Below are positions 55,764 to 64,000 of a DNA stretch of 64,000 nucleotides, one piece after another. This stretch comes from Bacillus bingmayongensis. GTDB taxonomy: Bacteria > Bacillota > Bacilli > Bacillales > Bacillaceae_G. A model generated the notes under the pieces. It was given only the letters and a program-made list of their open reading frames with translations. It had not been told where the DNA came from and searched no databases. The position numbers were made by a program, and so were the translations under genes. Location of the stretch: NCBI RefSeq assembly GCF_000299035.1, contig NZ_JH921518.1:220429-284428 (forward strand), in the 5' to 3' direction. Position 1 is the stretch's first letter. Each line of letters starts with the position of its first letter.

Positions 55764-57392
55764 CTATCTTTCACCTAAATAAGCATTTTTATACGTATAC
55801 ACACCACCAAATTGATGCTTTTCAATTCCTTTTACATATTCCTTTTGTATGTATGCTAGACCAGTATGATAAAGCGGAGCAACAGCAACATCTTCTAACA
55901 ATATTCTCTCTGCTTCTTGTAAAGATTCCCATCTTTTCTGTCGATCTAATACAATATCATGTTTAGCTTTATTTATAAGATTGTCATAATATGAATTTGA
56001 ATACTTCATTTTATTATTCGGATTATCTGTCGTAAATAACTCTAAGTAATTTATAGGATCTTTGTAATCTGGCCCCCATACTACCATAGATATATCATAC
56101 TGTCCTGTTTGTTCAAGCTGTAATTTTTGTTTAGATGGTTGCTGCTTAATCTGTATCTCTAAGCCTTGTAAGTGCTTTTCAAGCTCTCCTTTTATATATT
56201 CTGCTATACGTTTTGCATTGTCTTGTTCAAATGTTAAAAATTCAAGTGTGACACTTTCTGTACTAAGTTCTTTTTTTGCATCTTCCCAAATTTGTTTAGC
56301 CTTTTGCAAATCATACACAGCAAGATTACCATTTTCCTGTCGAAAATCTTTTCCATTTGTTTCATTCTTATATCCTATCGGGATAAGACCTTCTGCAGGT
56401 GTTGCACCATTATTGATAAAGTGATTTACAAATCCCTCTTTATTCAGTGCTAAAGAAATAGATTGCCTGATTTTTTTATTTGCTAACGTAGCATTCCTTT
56501 CATTAAAACGTAACATGGCTATCGCAGATTCTTTTTTCATATGCAATTCCTTTTTTCCCTTGTATTGATCTACAAATATTGCACTAACAGGAGCGCGATC
56601 AATACTACCAGATTCATATAAATTTACAGCCGTCATTGTATCTTTTACAATATGAAAATTTATAGCCTCTAGCTTCACTTGCTTCTTATCCCAATATGTA
56701 TTGTTTTTCTTCAATTGAAATTCTTGTTCATGCTTCCATTTTTCTAACACAAACGCCCCATTGTATATAAGATTATTTGGCTCTAATCCATATCTATTTC
56801 CTTGTTCTTTCACAAACGATTCGTGCTGTGGTAAATAAACAGGTAATGCTAATAATTGTAGTAAATATGGGACAGGCTGTTCTAATTGCACTTCTAGCGT
56901 ATAATTATCTAATACCTTTACTCCTAGTTGATCAGCAGCCAATATACCTTTATTTATTTCTTTCGCGTTTTTTATATCAAACAGCAAGTATGCATATTGA
57001 GCTGCTGTTTCAGGACTCAATACCCGTTTCCACGCAAAAGTAAAATCATATGCTGTTACCGATTCCCCATTTGACCATTTTGCATCTTTACGCAAATGGA
57101 ATATATATCTTTTCCCATCCTCACTTCTCTCAAAAGACTTCGCCACACCAGGAATAGGCTTATCTTGATGATCCAGTACATATAACCCTTCAAATATATT
57201 TTGCATTACATGTGATGATGTACCGTCCATCGCTTTCGCTGTATCAAGGGAAGGAATTTCTTCTGATACCGTTACGTTTAACACCTGTTTTTTTGCTACT
57301 TCATTTGTTTTAACAGTTTTGCTACTACAAGCTGTTAAAAGTAAAGCTGTTGTAAGTATAAATACTATTAATCGTGTCTCATGTTGCTTCAT
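55764..57392 (-). CDS. Oligopeptide ABC transporter substrate-binding lipoprotein
   Basis: 542 residues, OppA/SBP_bac_5 family. Signal peptide with lipobox LLTAC (Cys near residue 22). The peptide-binding domains carry FHLRKDAKWSNGESVTAYDF, the family signature, and FNERNATLANKKIRQSISLA. It binds extracellular peptides for an Opp permease, which is not encoded next to it, so it likely works with the permease at another site. In B. cereus, import of the PapR signal peptide uses Opp; whether this protein does is unknown. ATG behind AAGGAG. Confidence 0.93.
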   Translation of the reverse strand: MKQHETRLIVFILTTALLLTACSSKTVKTNEVAKKQVLNVTVSEEIPSLDTAKAMDGTSSHVMQNIFEGLYVLDHQDKPIPGVAKSFERSEDGKRYIFHLRKDAKWSNGESVTAYDFTFAWKRVLSPETAAQYAYLLFDIKNAKEINKGILAADQLGVKVLDNYTLEVQLEQPVPYLLQLLALPVYLPQHESFVKEQGNRYGLEPNNLIYNGAFVLEKWKHEQEFQLKKNNTYWDKKQVKLEAINFHIVKDTMTAVNLYESGSIDRAPVSAIFVDQYKGKKELHMKKESAIAMLRFNERNATLANKKIRQSISLALNKEGFVNHFINNGATPAEGLIPIGYKNETNGKDFRQENGNLAVYDLQKAKQIWEDAKKELSTESVTLEFLTFEQDNAKRIAEYIKGELEKHLQGLEIQIKQQPSKQKLQLEQTGQYDISMVVWGPDYKDPINYLELFTTDNPNNKMKYSNSYYDNLINKAKHDIVLDRQKRWESLQEAERILLEDVAVAPLYHTGLAYIQKEYVKGIEKHQFGGVYTYKNAYLGER

Positions 57393-57499
57393 GAATTTTT
57401 CTCCTTAAATTCAAATAATATTATAAAGCGTTATATATTATAACAGAAATATTACTGTAAAGCCGTTACATCTCAATGAATATGTATGCATTCTAAAAT

Positions 57500-57546
57500 A
57501 AAAAACACTATCCTTCTTTTATTTACTAAAAAGGATAGTATTTTTA
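57500..57546. terminator. Terminator after mtaD
   Basis: ACTATCCTT / AAGGATAGT stem with A and T runs. Confidence 0.8.
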
Positions 57547-57585
57547 TCAATTTTCTCTATTTCATCATTGATTTCTACCTTACAA

Positions 57586-58893
57586 CTACATCTTTAATCC
57601 TCGCTTATAACGACTCGCTTCAAAAATAATCCGCTCTTCATCTAATGTTTTGCATTCACCATTCCAAACAATACGCTCTCCATTAATAATGACATCAGAT
57701 ACATCTTTTCCACTTGCTGCATACACAAGGTGTGACAATACTTCTTCTGCTGGTTGTAAATGTGGCTTATTGGACGGATCTATTGTAATAAAGTCAGCAC
57801 ATTTCCCTACCTCAATTGAGCCCGTTTGTTTCATTCCAATTACTTCTGCAGCTCCTTTTGTTGCAAGTGAAAGAGCTGTTTCAACTGGTAATGCAGTGGC
57901 ATCTTTATGGATGCCCTTTTGCAATAACGTTGCGACGCGGAGCTCTTCAAACATATCTAAATTATTGTTAGATGCCACGCTATCTGTTGCGATACCCACT
58001 TTGATTCCCGCTTCTAACATTGCTCTAACATCCGCTATACCAGACCCTAATTTTAAGTTACTATTTGGGTTATGAGCAACACGAACATCATTTTCTGCTA
58101 AGAAAGCGCGCTCATTTTCATTTAACACAACTCCATGAGCAATAACTGTCGGTCTCTTAAATAAACCACAACTTGCTGCATACGCTACTGGACGTTTGCC
58201 ATATTGTACTTCAATATCCCGTACTTCACGCTCTGTTTCGGAAAGGTGAATGTGAACCATTGTCTGATTTTCTACTGCAATACGCGCGCACTCTTCTAAC
58301 ATTTCTGTAGAGCATGTATACGGGCTATGAGGAGCAACCATCGTTGTTAACATACCATCTTCACTGTAATATCGTTTTACATATTGCTCTGCATCTTGAA
58401 TTGCCTTCTGTTCATCCTCTTTCGTTCCAAAGCTAAATAAGGTTCTTGAAACTGCAGCACGCATTCCACTATTACGAACTGTTTCCATAATTGCATCCTG
58501 ATCCACACCAATTGGATTAAACATATCAGAAAATGTTGTCGTCCCGCTTTTCACCATTTCTAACAAGCCAAGTTCTGTACTTGCAACGGCAAGCTCTGGA
58601 GTAAATTGACTTTCAAGCGGCCAAATTCTCGTTTCAAGCCATGGTTGTAATAGCATATCGTCACCAATGCCACGTAAAAGACTCATCACAACATGCGTAT
58701 GTGTATTCACAAGACCTGGCAATAGCCATTTTCCTTTCAGATTTACTACTTCATCTACTTGATTTTCATTAGAGAATTCACCATTTTTCACTTCTATAAT
58801 TTTACCATCTTCTACAATGATATATCCGTTTTGTAACATTTCATTCTGTTCATTTAAAGTTGCAATCGTAGCGCTTACATAAGCTGTTTTCAA
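57586..58893 (-). CDS. mtaD: 5-methylthioadenosine/S-adenosylhomocysteine deaminase
   Basis: 435 residues from TTG at 58893 behind GAGGGGA (MKTAYVSATIATLNEQ, as in B. cereus homologues). Amidohydrolase TIM barrel that deaminates MTA and SAH to inosyl forms. Metal ligands: His pair in NTHTHVVMSLLRG (near residue 68), His in MVHIHLSETE and in VIAHGVVL, Asp in GIATDSVASNNNLDMFEE. Salvage of methionine-cycle by-products. Confidence 0.95.
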   Translation of the reverse strand: MKTAYVSATIATLNEQNEMLQNGYIIVEDGKIIEVKNGEFSNENQVDEVVNLKGKWLLPGLVNTHTHVVMSLLRGIGDDMLLQPWLETRIWPLESQFTPELAVASTELGLLEMVKSGTTTFSDMFNPIGVDQDAIMETVRNSGMRAAVSRTLFSFGTKEDEQKAIQDAEQYVKRYYSEDGMLTTMVAPHSPYTCSTEMLEECARIAVENQTMVHIHLSETEREVRDIEVQYGKRPVAYAASCGLFKRPTVIAHGVVLNENERAFLAENDVRVAHNPNSNLKLGSGIADVRAMLEAGIKVGIATDSVASNNNLDMFEELRVATLLQKGIHKDATALPVETALSLATKGAAEVIGMKQTGSIEVGKCADFITIDPSNKPHLQPAEEVLSHLVYAASGKDVSDVIINGERIVWNGECKTLDEERIIFEASRYKRGLKM

Positions 58894-58933
58894 AAGTATT
58901 TCCCCTCTCAACTCTATGAAGTATTTCCCTTTT

Positions 58934-58963
58934 AATAAGTTACCACCATTATAGTAACTTATT
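58934..58963. promoter_or_regulatory. Perfect inverted repeat upstream of mtaD
   Basis: AATAAGTTAC / GTAACTTATT, ten-base perfect arms with a 10-nt loop, 40 bp upstream of the mtaD TTG. Either an operator or a leader hairpin. Confidence 0.45.
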
Positions 58964-59003
58964 AAGCGTTAAGAGTCAAAAGATATTTCGCTTCATACAA
59001 ATT

Positions 59004-59348
59004 CTATTGCATAAAGATATGCACTTTCTGTTTTAAAGAATCATATTGCCTTTCATTTGTGTCTGCAAATGCTTCTTCTCTATTAGAAGCAATATCCATA
59101 TAGGCTATCTCTTCAAAAAATTGTGCTTGTGTAAAATCATATCGCTTGCCATTTATAACATTGTAAAAGTGCCAAGCTTCGCCAACTTGCGTCTTCTTTA
59201 TGTCTCCTCCAAACAAATCATGTATAACAAGTGCTGTTACACCACATTGTCCTTTTGCTGGATTTTCTATCGTCCACTTTGAGCTTGTTTCTAATGACCA
59301 AGATTTTATTAAAACCTCGTGCACTTGTGCAATTTCTAATTCACTCAT
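59004..59348 (-). CDS. yunG: YunG family protein
   Basis: 114 residues, cytoplasmic. The conserved block SKWTIENPAKGQCGVTALVI contains a Cys that, with the His in AWHFYNVINGKRYDFT, gives a papain/transglutaminase-like Cys-His arrangement, though enzyme activity is not shown for the family. B. subtilis YunG is the nearest named homologue. ATG behind GGAG. It lies 27 bp after the acetyltransferase gene on the same strand, a likely operon. Confidence 0.85.
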   Translation of the reverse strand: MSELEIAQVHEVLIKSWSLETSSKWTIENPAKGQCGVTALVIHDLFGGDIKKTQVGEAWHFYNVINGKRYDFTQAQFFEEIAYMDIASNREEAFADTNERQYDSLKQKVHIFMQ

Positions 59349-59375
59349 TTCAGCATCTCCTATGTATACTCATTT

Positions 59376-59822
59376 TTATACATCATACTGTAAAAGTGGC
59401 AAAACACGATCTTTAAAAACTGTTGAAGGTGTCTCCCCAATTAACTTTGCTCCCATTTTCATATAATACCCTTTTGCATTTGGATCACTATCAATTGTAA
59501 AACGCTTAATTCCTAATTCAGCTGCTTTTTCTACGACACTTTTCCATAGAATGTTACCATAACCTTTTCCCATATAATTTGGATGTAAATATAAAAAATC
59601 GAGTGCTGTTTCTTCTTTACGTTGGAATGAGAAAAAACCAATTTTCACACCTTGCTTTTCTAAAACGTATACATCATTACTTTTTATGTACTCTTCTGTG
59701 ATCGTCAAATCTTCCTTACATGCTAGTATGAATTCTTCGCTGTAGTTCCAAGTGGCTTTTGATGTTAGTGCTATATGACTTAATTCATTTGCTTCGTTTA
59801 AAAAAGCTTCCCTAATGATCAA
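59376..59822 (-). CDS. GNAT family N-acetyltransferase
   Basis: 148 residues from the TTG at 59822 (MIIREAFLNEANELSHIALT) with GAGAGGG just upstream; longer starts lack a site. The acetyl-CoA loop is YMGKGYGNILWKSVVEKA and the end DPNAKGYYMKMGAKLIGE is typical of the family. The substrate is unknown. It is probably cotranscribed with yunG. Confidence 0.9.
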   Translation of the reverse strand: MIIREAFLNEANELSHIALTSKATWNYSEEFILACKEDLTITEEYIKSNDVYVLEKQGVKIGFFSFQRKEETALDFLYLHPNYMGKGYGNILWKSVVEKAAELGIKRFTIDSDPNAKGYYMKMGAKLIGETPSTVFKDRVLPLLQYDV

Positions 59823-59939
59823 CCGTATCCCTCTCTTCACCATATATGACATGTAAACTACTGCACTACAGTTATTCACCCAAATTTCAACAAATCCTTC
59901 AGGACCTATCCTCCTTATTTTTATATTTAACTACGAAAC

Positions 59940-59955
59940 TATGCAATTTTGCATA
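59940..59955. promoter_or_regulatory. PlcR box upstream of the secreted M4 protease
   Basis: TATGCAATTTTGCATA, a perfect match to TATGNANNNNTNCATA, about 105 bp upstream of the protease start. PlcR with the PapR peptide should activate the protease in stationary phase. Confidence 0.82.
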
Positions 59956-60057
59956 TCTTTACATAAAATGAAGTTTTTCTCTTTTATTCGACATAATTCT
60001 GTATTACAATTCTATCAAGTTTTAATTTTCAAAATATAAGAATAGAGGAGATATAAT

Positions 60058-61776
60058 ATGAATAAAAAGAATAGAATTACTTCAATCGGTATTTCGACCG
60101 GTCTTGCTTTATCTATATTCGCTCCATACAATTTAGCAAATGCACAAACAAATGATCAATTACAAGTCAATATAGAGGATGAGAATTACCGTGCCGGAGA
60201 CTTAACTCTTCCTTCTCAAAAAGCTCCAGAACATGTAGTGAAAGATGCCTTAAAAGAAAAAACAAAGCAAGCCTTATCTCCTAAACAAGTAAACAAAGAA
60301 GAAAAGGTAGACTTTAAGATCACCCAAAAACGCCCCTCTTATGACGGCACAACGTTAGTACGTATGCAACAAACTTATGAAGACCGCGAAGTATATGGTT
60401 ATCAGCTTACAGCACACGTTGATAAAAAAGGGGTAATCAAAAGTATTTCAGGAGATAGCGCTCAAAACTTACAACAGCAAAGTGATTTAAAAAACCCTGT
60501 TAAACTATCAAAAGATGATGCAAAGCAATATATATATAAGAAGTATGGTAACGATATCACATTTATTGATAAAGCTGAAAGTAAATTAGTAATTTATGTA
60601 GATGAGAATACAAAAAAAGCAACAACTGCTTATCAGGTAACATTTAGCGCTGCCACACCACAGTATGTATCTGGAACATACTTAATGAATGCTTTTAATG
60701 GTGAAATTTTAAAAGATATGGTACAAGAATCAAGTTTAAAAGTAGATAAAAAATTAGTTCAAGTATTACAAAACGACAAGAAAAAGAGTCTTGCCTCACT
60801 AACAGGAAGAGGTACGGATGACTCTGGAATTACCCGCACGTTTGGGATTTCACAACAAAGTAACGGAAAGTATGCATTAGCGGATTACTCACGCGGAAAA
60901 GGCATTGAAACATATGATGTCAATTATAAAGATATTACAACACAAGACTGGGCATATCCTGGGAACCTAGTAACAAGTACTTCTACAACATTTAACGATT
61001 CTAAAGCTGTTAGTGCACATTATTTAGCAACAAAAGTGTATGACTTCTATAAAGATAAATATAAACGCAACAGCTTCGACAATCTTGGTAAAAAAGTTGT
61101 TTCTGTTGTACACGCATGGGATTCTACAGAAACAAAAGATCCGAAACAATGGTTTAATGCACTAAGTTCTAATTCTAGTACCAGTAGCATGCTAGTTTAT
61201 GGTGATCCTCTTGTAAAAGCATATGACGTCGCGGGACATGAATTTACCCATTCCGTTACTGCCAGTGAGTCTAAATTAAAATATGAAGGACAATCAGGAG
61301 CCATTAATGAAGCTTTATCAGATATCTTTGGTGTAGCTGTTGAAAAGTATGCAAACAACGGAACATTTAACTGGACAGTAGGTGAACAAGCAGGAGACGT
61401 ATTTAGAGATATGGCAAATCCCTCTTCTCTTTCTACTGGCTTTGGAGCATATCCAGATGATTTTAAAGACTATAAAAACCTACCGCTAACTAGTGATGGT
61501 GATTATGGCGGGGTACATATCAATTCTAGCATTATTAATAAAGTAGCTTACTTAATTGCAAATGGTGGTACTCATAATAACGTAGCTGTTCGAGGAATTG
61601 GTGAAGATAAAATGTTTGATATCTTCTACTATGCAAATACAGATGAATTAAATATGTCATCTGATTTCAAAGAATTGAAAGCTGCCTGCATTCGTGTTGC
61701 CACAAATTTATATGGGGCAAACTCTTCTGAAGTTCAAGCTGTTCAACAAGCTTATAAAGCAGCTTTTATTGATTAA
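60058..61776 (+). CDS. npr: Secreted neutral metalloprotease (bacillolysin, M4)
   Basis: 572 residues. Signal peptide 1-30 (cut near ANAQT), then FTP and PepSY prodomains (about 45-215) and the thermolysin-like mature enzyme. Zinc site HEFTH with Glu in GAINEALSDIFG; the catalytic His lies in GGVHINSSIINK. ATG behind AGAGGAG. It is secreted and cuts host and environmental proteins. PlcR control is indicated by the box upstream. Which numbered B. cereus npr paralogue this is cannot be told. Confidence 0.95.
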   Translation: MNKKNRITSIGISTGLALSIFAPYNLANAQTNDQLQVNIEDENYRAGDLTLPSQKAPEHVVKDALKEKTKQALSPKQVNKEEKVDFKITQKRPSYDGTTLVRMQQTYEDREVYGYQLTAHVDKKGVIKSISGDSAQNLQQQSDLKNPVKLSKDDAKQYIYKKYGNDITFIDKAESKLVIYVDENTKKATTAYQVTFSAATPQYVSGTYLMNAFNGEILKDMVQESSLKVDKKLVQVLQNDKKKSLASLTGRGTDDSGITRTFGISQQSNGKYALADYSRGKGIETYDVNYKDITTQDWAYPGNLVTSTSTTFNDSKAVSAHYLATKVYDFYKDKYKRNSFDNLGKKVVSVVHAWDSTETKDPKQWFNALSSNSSTSSMLVYGDPLVKAYDVAGHEFTHSVTASESKLKYEGQSGAINEALSDIFGVAVEKYANNGTFNWTVGEQAGDVFRDMANPSSLSTGFGAYPDDFKDYKNLPLTSDGDYGGVHINSSIINKVAYLIANGGTHNNVAVRGIGEDKMFDIFYYANTDELNMSSDFKELKAACIRVATNLYGANSSEVQAVQQAYKAAFID

Positions 61777-61844
61777 TACTAGAATTAAAGTTTTAACAAC
61801 ATATCAATCGAATTATTCGCTTTAATAAGTTCCTTTTTAGAGAA

Positions 61845-61883
61845 AAATAAAGAGCTAACTGGATGTAGTTAGCTCTTTATTTT
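61845..61883. terminator. Terminator after npr
   Basis: AATAAAGAGCTAACT / AGTTAGCTCTTTATT perfect stem. The following gap to 62165 has no recognised gene; a weak minus-strand frame there has no clear homology. Confidence 0.88.
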
Positions 61884-62165
61884 AAACAAACTGTTACTGA
61901 TGTTATTAAACTAACCTGCTCTTTAACTTAATAACAATTATCTCAAATTGCCATTATTTCCACAATTAGTTATACAAGAATGTAGCCCAATACATAAAGA
62001 ATGAGCACAATTCTTGCTACAGAATTGCGCCCGAGTGCAGAAGTTACTTTTTTAGGAGGTATTGTTTAAACCCTTAAGCTCATCGAAATCTGCCGGTCTA
62101 CAAACCCAAATTCTAAATATAATTTGCAATCGCGCCTCATGAACTGACCTAGGATCTCCAATCAG

Positions 62166-63068
62166 CTAGTTTTCTTTACCTGCTTGTGAAAGCTGCTCTC
62201 CAGGAATCTCCTGTAATTTTTCAGTATGAACGAACATGTTCGCTGTTGGCATTTGTACTTGATTCTTATGGAATATAGACATTAGTTCAAACCTTACTTG
62301 CCTGGAAGTTTCAAAATACTCTTCAGGTTTAACCAAGCCTATAATACAAAATTCGTATCCAACATATTTAAGGTTTGGATTTAAGTCTGTAATACCAATA
62401 TATTGAAATGGTTCAACAGCCTCGTCCTCTATCCTATATAGGCTTTGATCCAATTTTTCATTGCAGATAACACTTACTTTTTCTAACAATTCCTTTATTC
62501 TTGTAGGATTTTCCTGATAACTTACCGTAATCCGTTCAATAACCCGCATCCGGCCTTTATTAAAATTTTGTATCGTTCTAATCTCTCCATGTGGGATGGT
62601 AAGGAGTTTTCCCGACCATTCACGAATTTGCATAAAGCGAATACTGATTTCCTCAATGGTACCTGAACTTGTTCCGTTAAAAGTAACAAAATCGCCGACA
62701 CGAAACTCTTTGTCCGTTAATCTTGCGAACCCTAATATAACATCTTTTAGCATCTGTTGTGCAGCAAAACCGACGACAACTCCCGCAATCCCTGCACCTG
62801 CAAGAATACCTTTTATATCTACAAATTGACTAATTAGATAAATAACAAGGCTAATCATAATTCCATACCTAAAAATTGATCGAATTACACTTTGAATCGT
62901 CTGTTCTACTTCTTCATCAAAAAAACTTGACTTCCTAAAGAACCAATCAATAATACGGTTTATGACAAAGGAAAAGGTCATGAGAACCAAAGCAAATAGT
63001 GTAAATCTTAAAAGTAAAAACTTCCTTACATAATTAAAAAATTCCTCAGTAAAAGTTAATAAATCCAT
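62166..63068 (-). CDS. MscS family mechanosensitive channel
   Basis: 300 residues. Three N-terminal membrane spans (about 15-40, 58-80, 82-112). The pore-lining TM3 is GILAGAGIAGVVVGFAAQQM, followed by LKDVILGF. The beta domain (about 115-180, VGDFVTFNGTSSGTIEEI) and the alpha-beta C-terminal domain complete the small-conductance channel that releases solutes on osmotic downshock. B. subtilis YkuT is a likely relative. ATG with AAGGAAG just upstream. Confidence 0.93.
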   Translation of the reverse strand: MDLLTFTEEFFNYVRKFLLLRFTLFALVLMTFSFVINRIIDWFFRKSSFFDEEVEQTIQSVIRSIFRYGIMISLVIYLISQFVDIKGILAGAGIAGVVVGFAAQQMLKDVILGFARLTDKEFRVGDFVTFNGTSSGTIEEISIRFMQIREWSGKLLTIPHGEIRTIQNFNKGRMRVIERITVSYQENPTRIKELLEKVSVICNEKLDQSLYRIEDEAVEPFQYIGITDLNPNLKYVGYEFCIIGLVKPEEYFETSRQVRFELMSIFHKNQVQMPTANMFVHTEKLQEIPGEQLSQAGKEN

Positions 63069-63398
63069 CCATCCACTTCCTTAAAAATGAAAATTTCATG
63101 CAAAGCTGTTTTATTGTAAATACCTTTTGATCATCTCAAAATTTCTTCCAGGATCATCTATTACTTTGACCTTAAATATTGTTTCCTTAACTGTGTATTT
63201 TGATTTTTATTCCCGGTTCATCTTCAACAATCTGGCCCTTTAGCGGAGTAACTTTATCGCTACTCAACGGTTCCTTAATCCGCCTTTCAGTTCAGATCTT
63301 CTTTTCACTTTTCACTATAAAAACACCACTTTAGATAAACAGATTGTACTGCACCCCAATTGTTAGACACAATTAACAATTGGAGGTGTAGTTTTTTT

Positions 63399-63908
63399 AT
63401 GGCAAAGTTTTCATTAGAAGTTAAATTAGAAGCTATTCAGGACTATCTTGAAGGGAAAGAATCTTATAGAGCCATAGGCAATCGAATAGGTACGCATCAT
63501 AAATCTATTATGAAATGGGTAGGTCTCTATAAAAAATATGGAATAGAAGGCTTGAGATCTAGGTATACAAATTACTCTGTACAATTTAAAATGGACGTAC
63601 TTAACTTTATGAATGAAACAGGGACGTCTCTTTTAGAAACAGCTGTAATATATAATATTCCGGATCCATCGACTATTTTACAGTGGAAAAAAACTCTAGA
63701 AAAACAAGGTATTGACGCCCTTTATTCAAAAAAACGGGGGCGTCCAACGATGAAAAAAGAAACAAAGAAAGAACAGCCAGTAGAAGGATCACAAGAAGCA
63801 TTATTAGCGGAAATAGAGCGTTTACGTATGGAAAATGCATATTTAAAAAAGTTGAACGCCTTAGTTCAAGAGGAGAGAAAATCTCAGAACGTCAAAAAGC
63901 GCAAGTAA
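63399..63908 (+). CDS. IS3-family transposase OrfA
   Basis: 169 residues from the ATG at 63399 behind TTGGAGG. Two helix-turn-helix regions (SYRAIGNRIGTHHKSIMKWV and LLETAVIYNIPDPSTILQWK) bind the IS ends, followed by a leucine-zipper coiled coil (LLAEIERLRMENAYLKKL). The stop is at 63906-63908, beyond the point where orfB overlaps. IS150-group OrfA. Confidence 0.93.
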   Translation: MAKFSLEVKLEAIQDYLEGKESYRAIGNRIGTHHKSIMKWVGLYKKYGIEGLRSRYTNYSVQFKMDVLNFMNETGTSLLETAVIYNIPDPSTILQWKKTLEKQGIDALYSKKRGRPTMKKETKKEQPVEGSQEALLAEIERLRMENAYLKKLNALVQEERKSQNVKKRK

Positions 63909-64000
63909 TTTATGAATTAAGGCATGTTTTTAAGGTAAGTCACTTAGTGAAAATAGCTGAGATTGCGCGTAGTACGTATTACTACTGGGTGAAACAATTT
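63876..64000 (+). CDS. IS3-family transposase OrfB, partial
   Basis: In the -1 frame relative to orfA the translation reads ISERQKAQVIYELRHVFKVS then IAEIARSTYYYWVKQF, the standard start of an IS150-type OrfB; the DDE core lies outside the window. The overlap contains CAAAAAG at 63891-63897, where a -1 slip on AAAAAG would make the fused OrfAB transposase. No own ribosome binding site is clear. Confidence 0.85.

Larger units (their letters stand above)
63349..64000 (+). mobile_element. IS3-family element (IS150 group), left part
   Basis: Left end TGCACCCCAATTGTTAGACA close to 63346-63366, then orfA and the start of orfB. The rest of the element lies beyond the window. AATTGTTA near the left end and TAACAATT at the ribosome binding site (63358-63381) form an inverted repeat able to hide the translation start. 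Confidence 0.85.

Noticed and set aside
61901-62165. Possible gene remnant after npr
   Set aside because: A minus-strand frame without stops for ~30 codons shows no convincing family resemblance.

Overview
The window comes from the chromosome of a Bacillus cereus group bacterium. The evidence is a complete nheABC non-haemolytic enterotoxin operon, four full-length bcr1 repeats (a B. cereus group specific element), two perfect matches to the PlcR box, an IS231-type insertion sequence, low GC content and many TTG/GTG starts behind strong Bacillus ribosome binding sites. The Nhe proteins look fairly different from the usual B. cereus sequences as I remember them, which may point to a divergent member of the group; this is inference only.

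Layout. 1-5 kb: 5' part of a molybdenum formate dehydrogenase gene (cut by the window edge) behind a leader with a terminator-like hairpin, then topB. 5.6-9.4 kb: a YitT membrane protein, a LysR regulator, a patatin-like phospholipase and a decayed IS6-family transposase. 9.5-18 kb: an accessory block facing minus, with two SpoIID/SleC-like cell-wall proteins, an emfourin/protealysin inhibitor-protease pair, a trypsin-like protease fused to a NUC endonuclease, and a protein of five tandem repeats. 18.2-23.4 kb: a five-gene purine hydroxylase (puc-type) operon. 23.9-29.2 kb: deoC-nupC-pdp-cdd with the deoR-type regulator and a DeoR-like operator. 29.5-33.3 kb: nheABC with a distant PlcR box. 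34.2-37.9 kb: a membrane protein and a NarL-type two-component system. 38.5-40.6 kb: a KimA-type potassium importer behind a c-di-AMP riboswitch. 40.9-47.3 kb: acetyltransferases, panE-like reductase, YfbM, TrhO and MntH with an MntR box.

47.3-55.7 kb is a small accessory hot spot. It holds a truncated response regulator, two arrays of ~20-nt A-rich repeats, a lipoprotein, a truncated VOC/glyoxalase gene, a WYL regulator with a divergent ClbS/DfsB-type gene, IS231, a 230-bp miniature element with Tn3-family (Tn4430-like) ends, and a three-gene module (helical partner, lipase with C-terminal helical domain, divergent lipoprotein) resembling a type VII secreted lipase with its partner and immunity protein. 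After it come an oligopeptide-binding protein, mtaD, yunG, an acetyltransferase, a PlcR-box-controlled secreted M4 protease, an MscS channel and the left part of an IS3-family element that runs off the window.

Genes that work together: puc (purine breakdown), deo (deoxyribonucleoside use), nhe plus the secreted protease (both with PlcR boxes), kimA with its riboswitch (potassium and c-di-AMP balance), mntH with MntR (manganese), and the putative T7SS lipase module. No rRNA, tRNA or CRISPR array was recognised.
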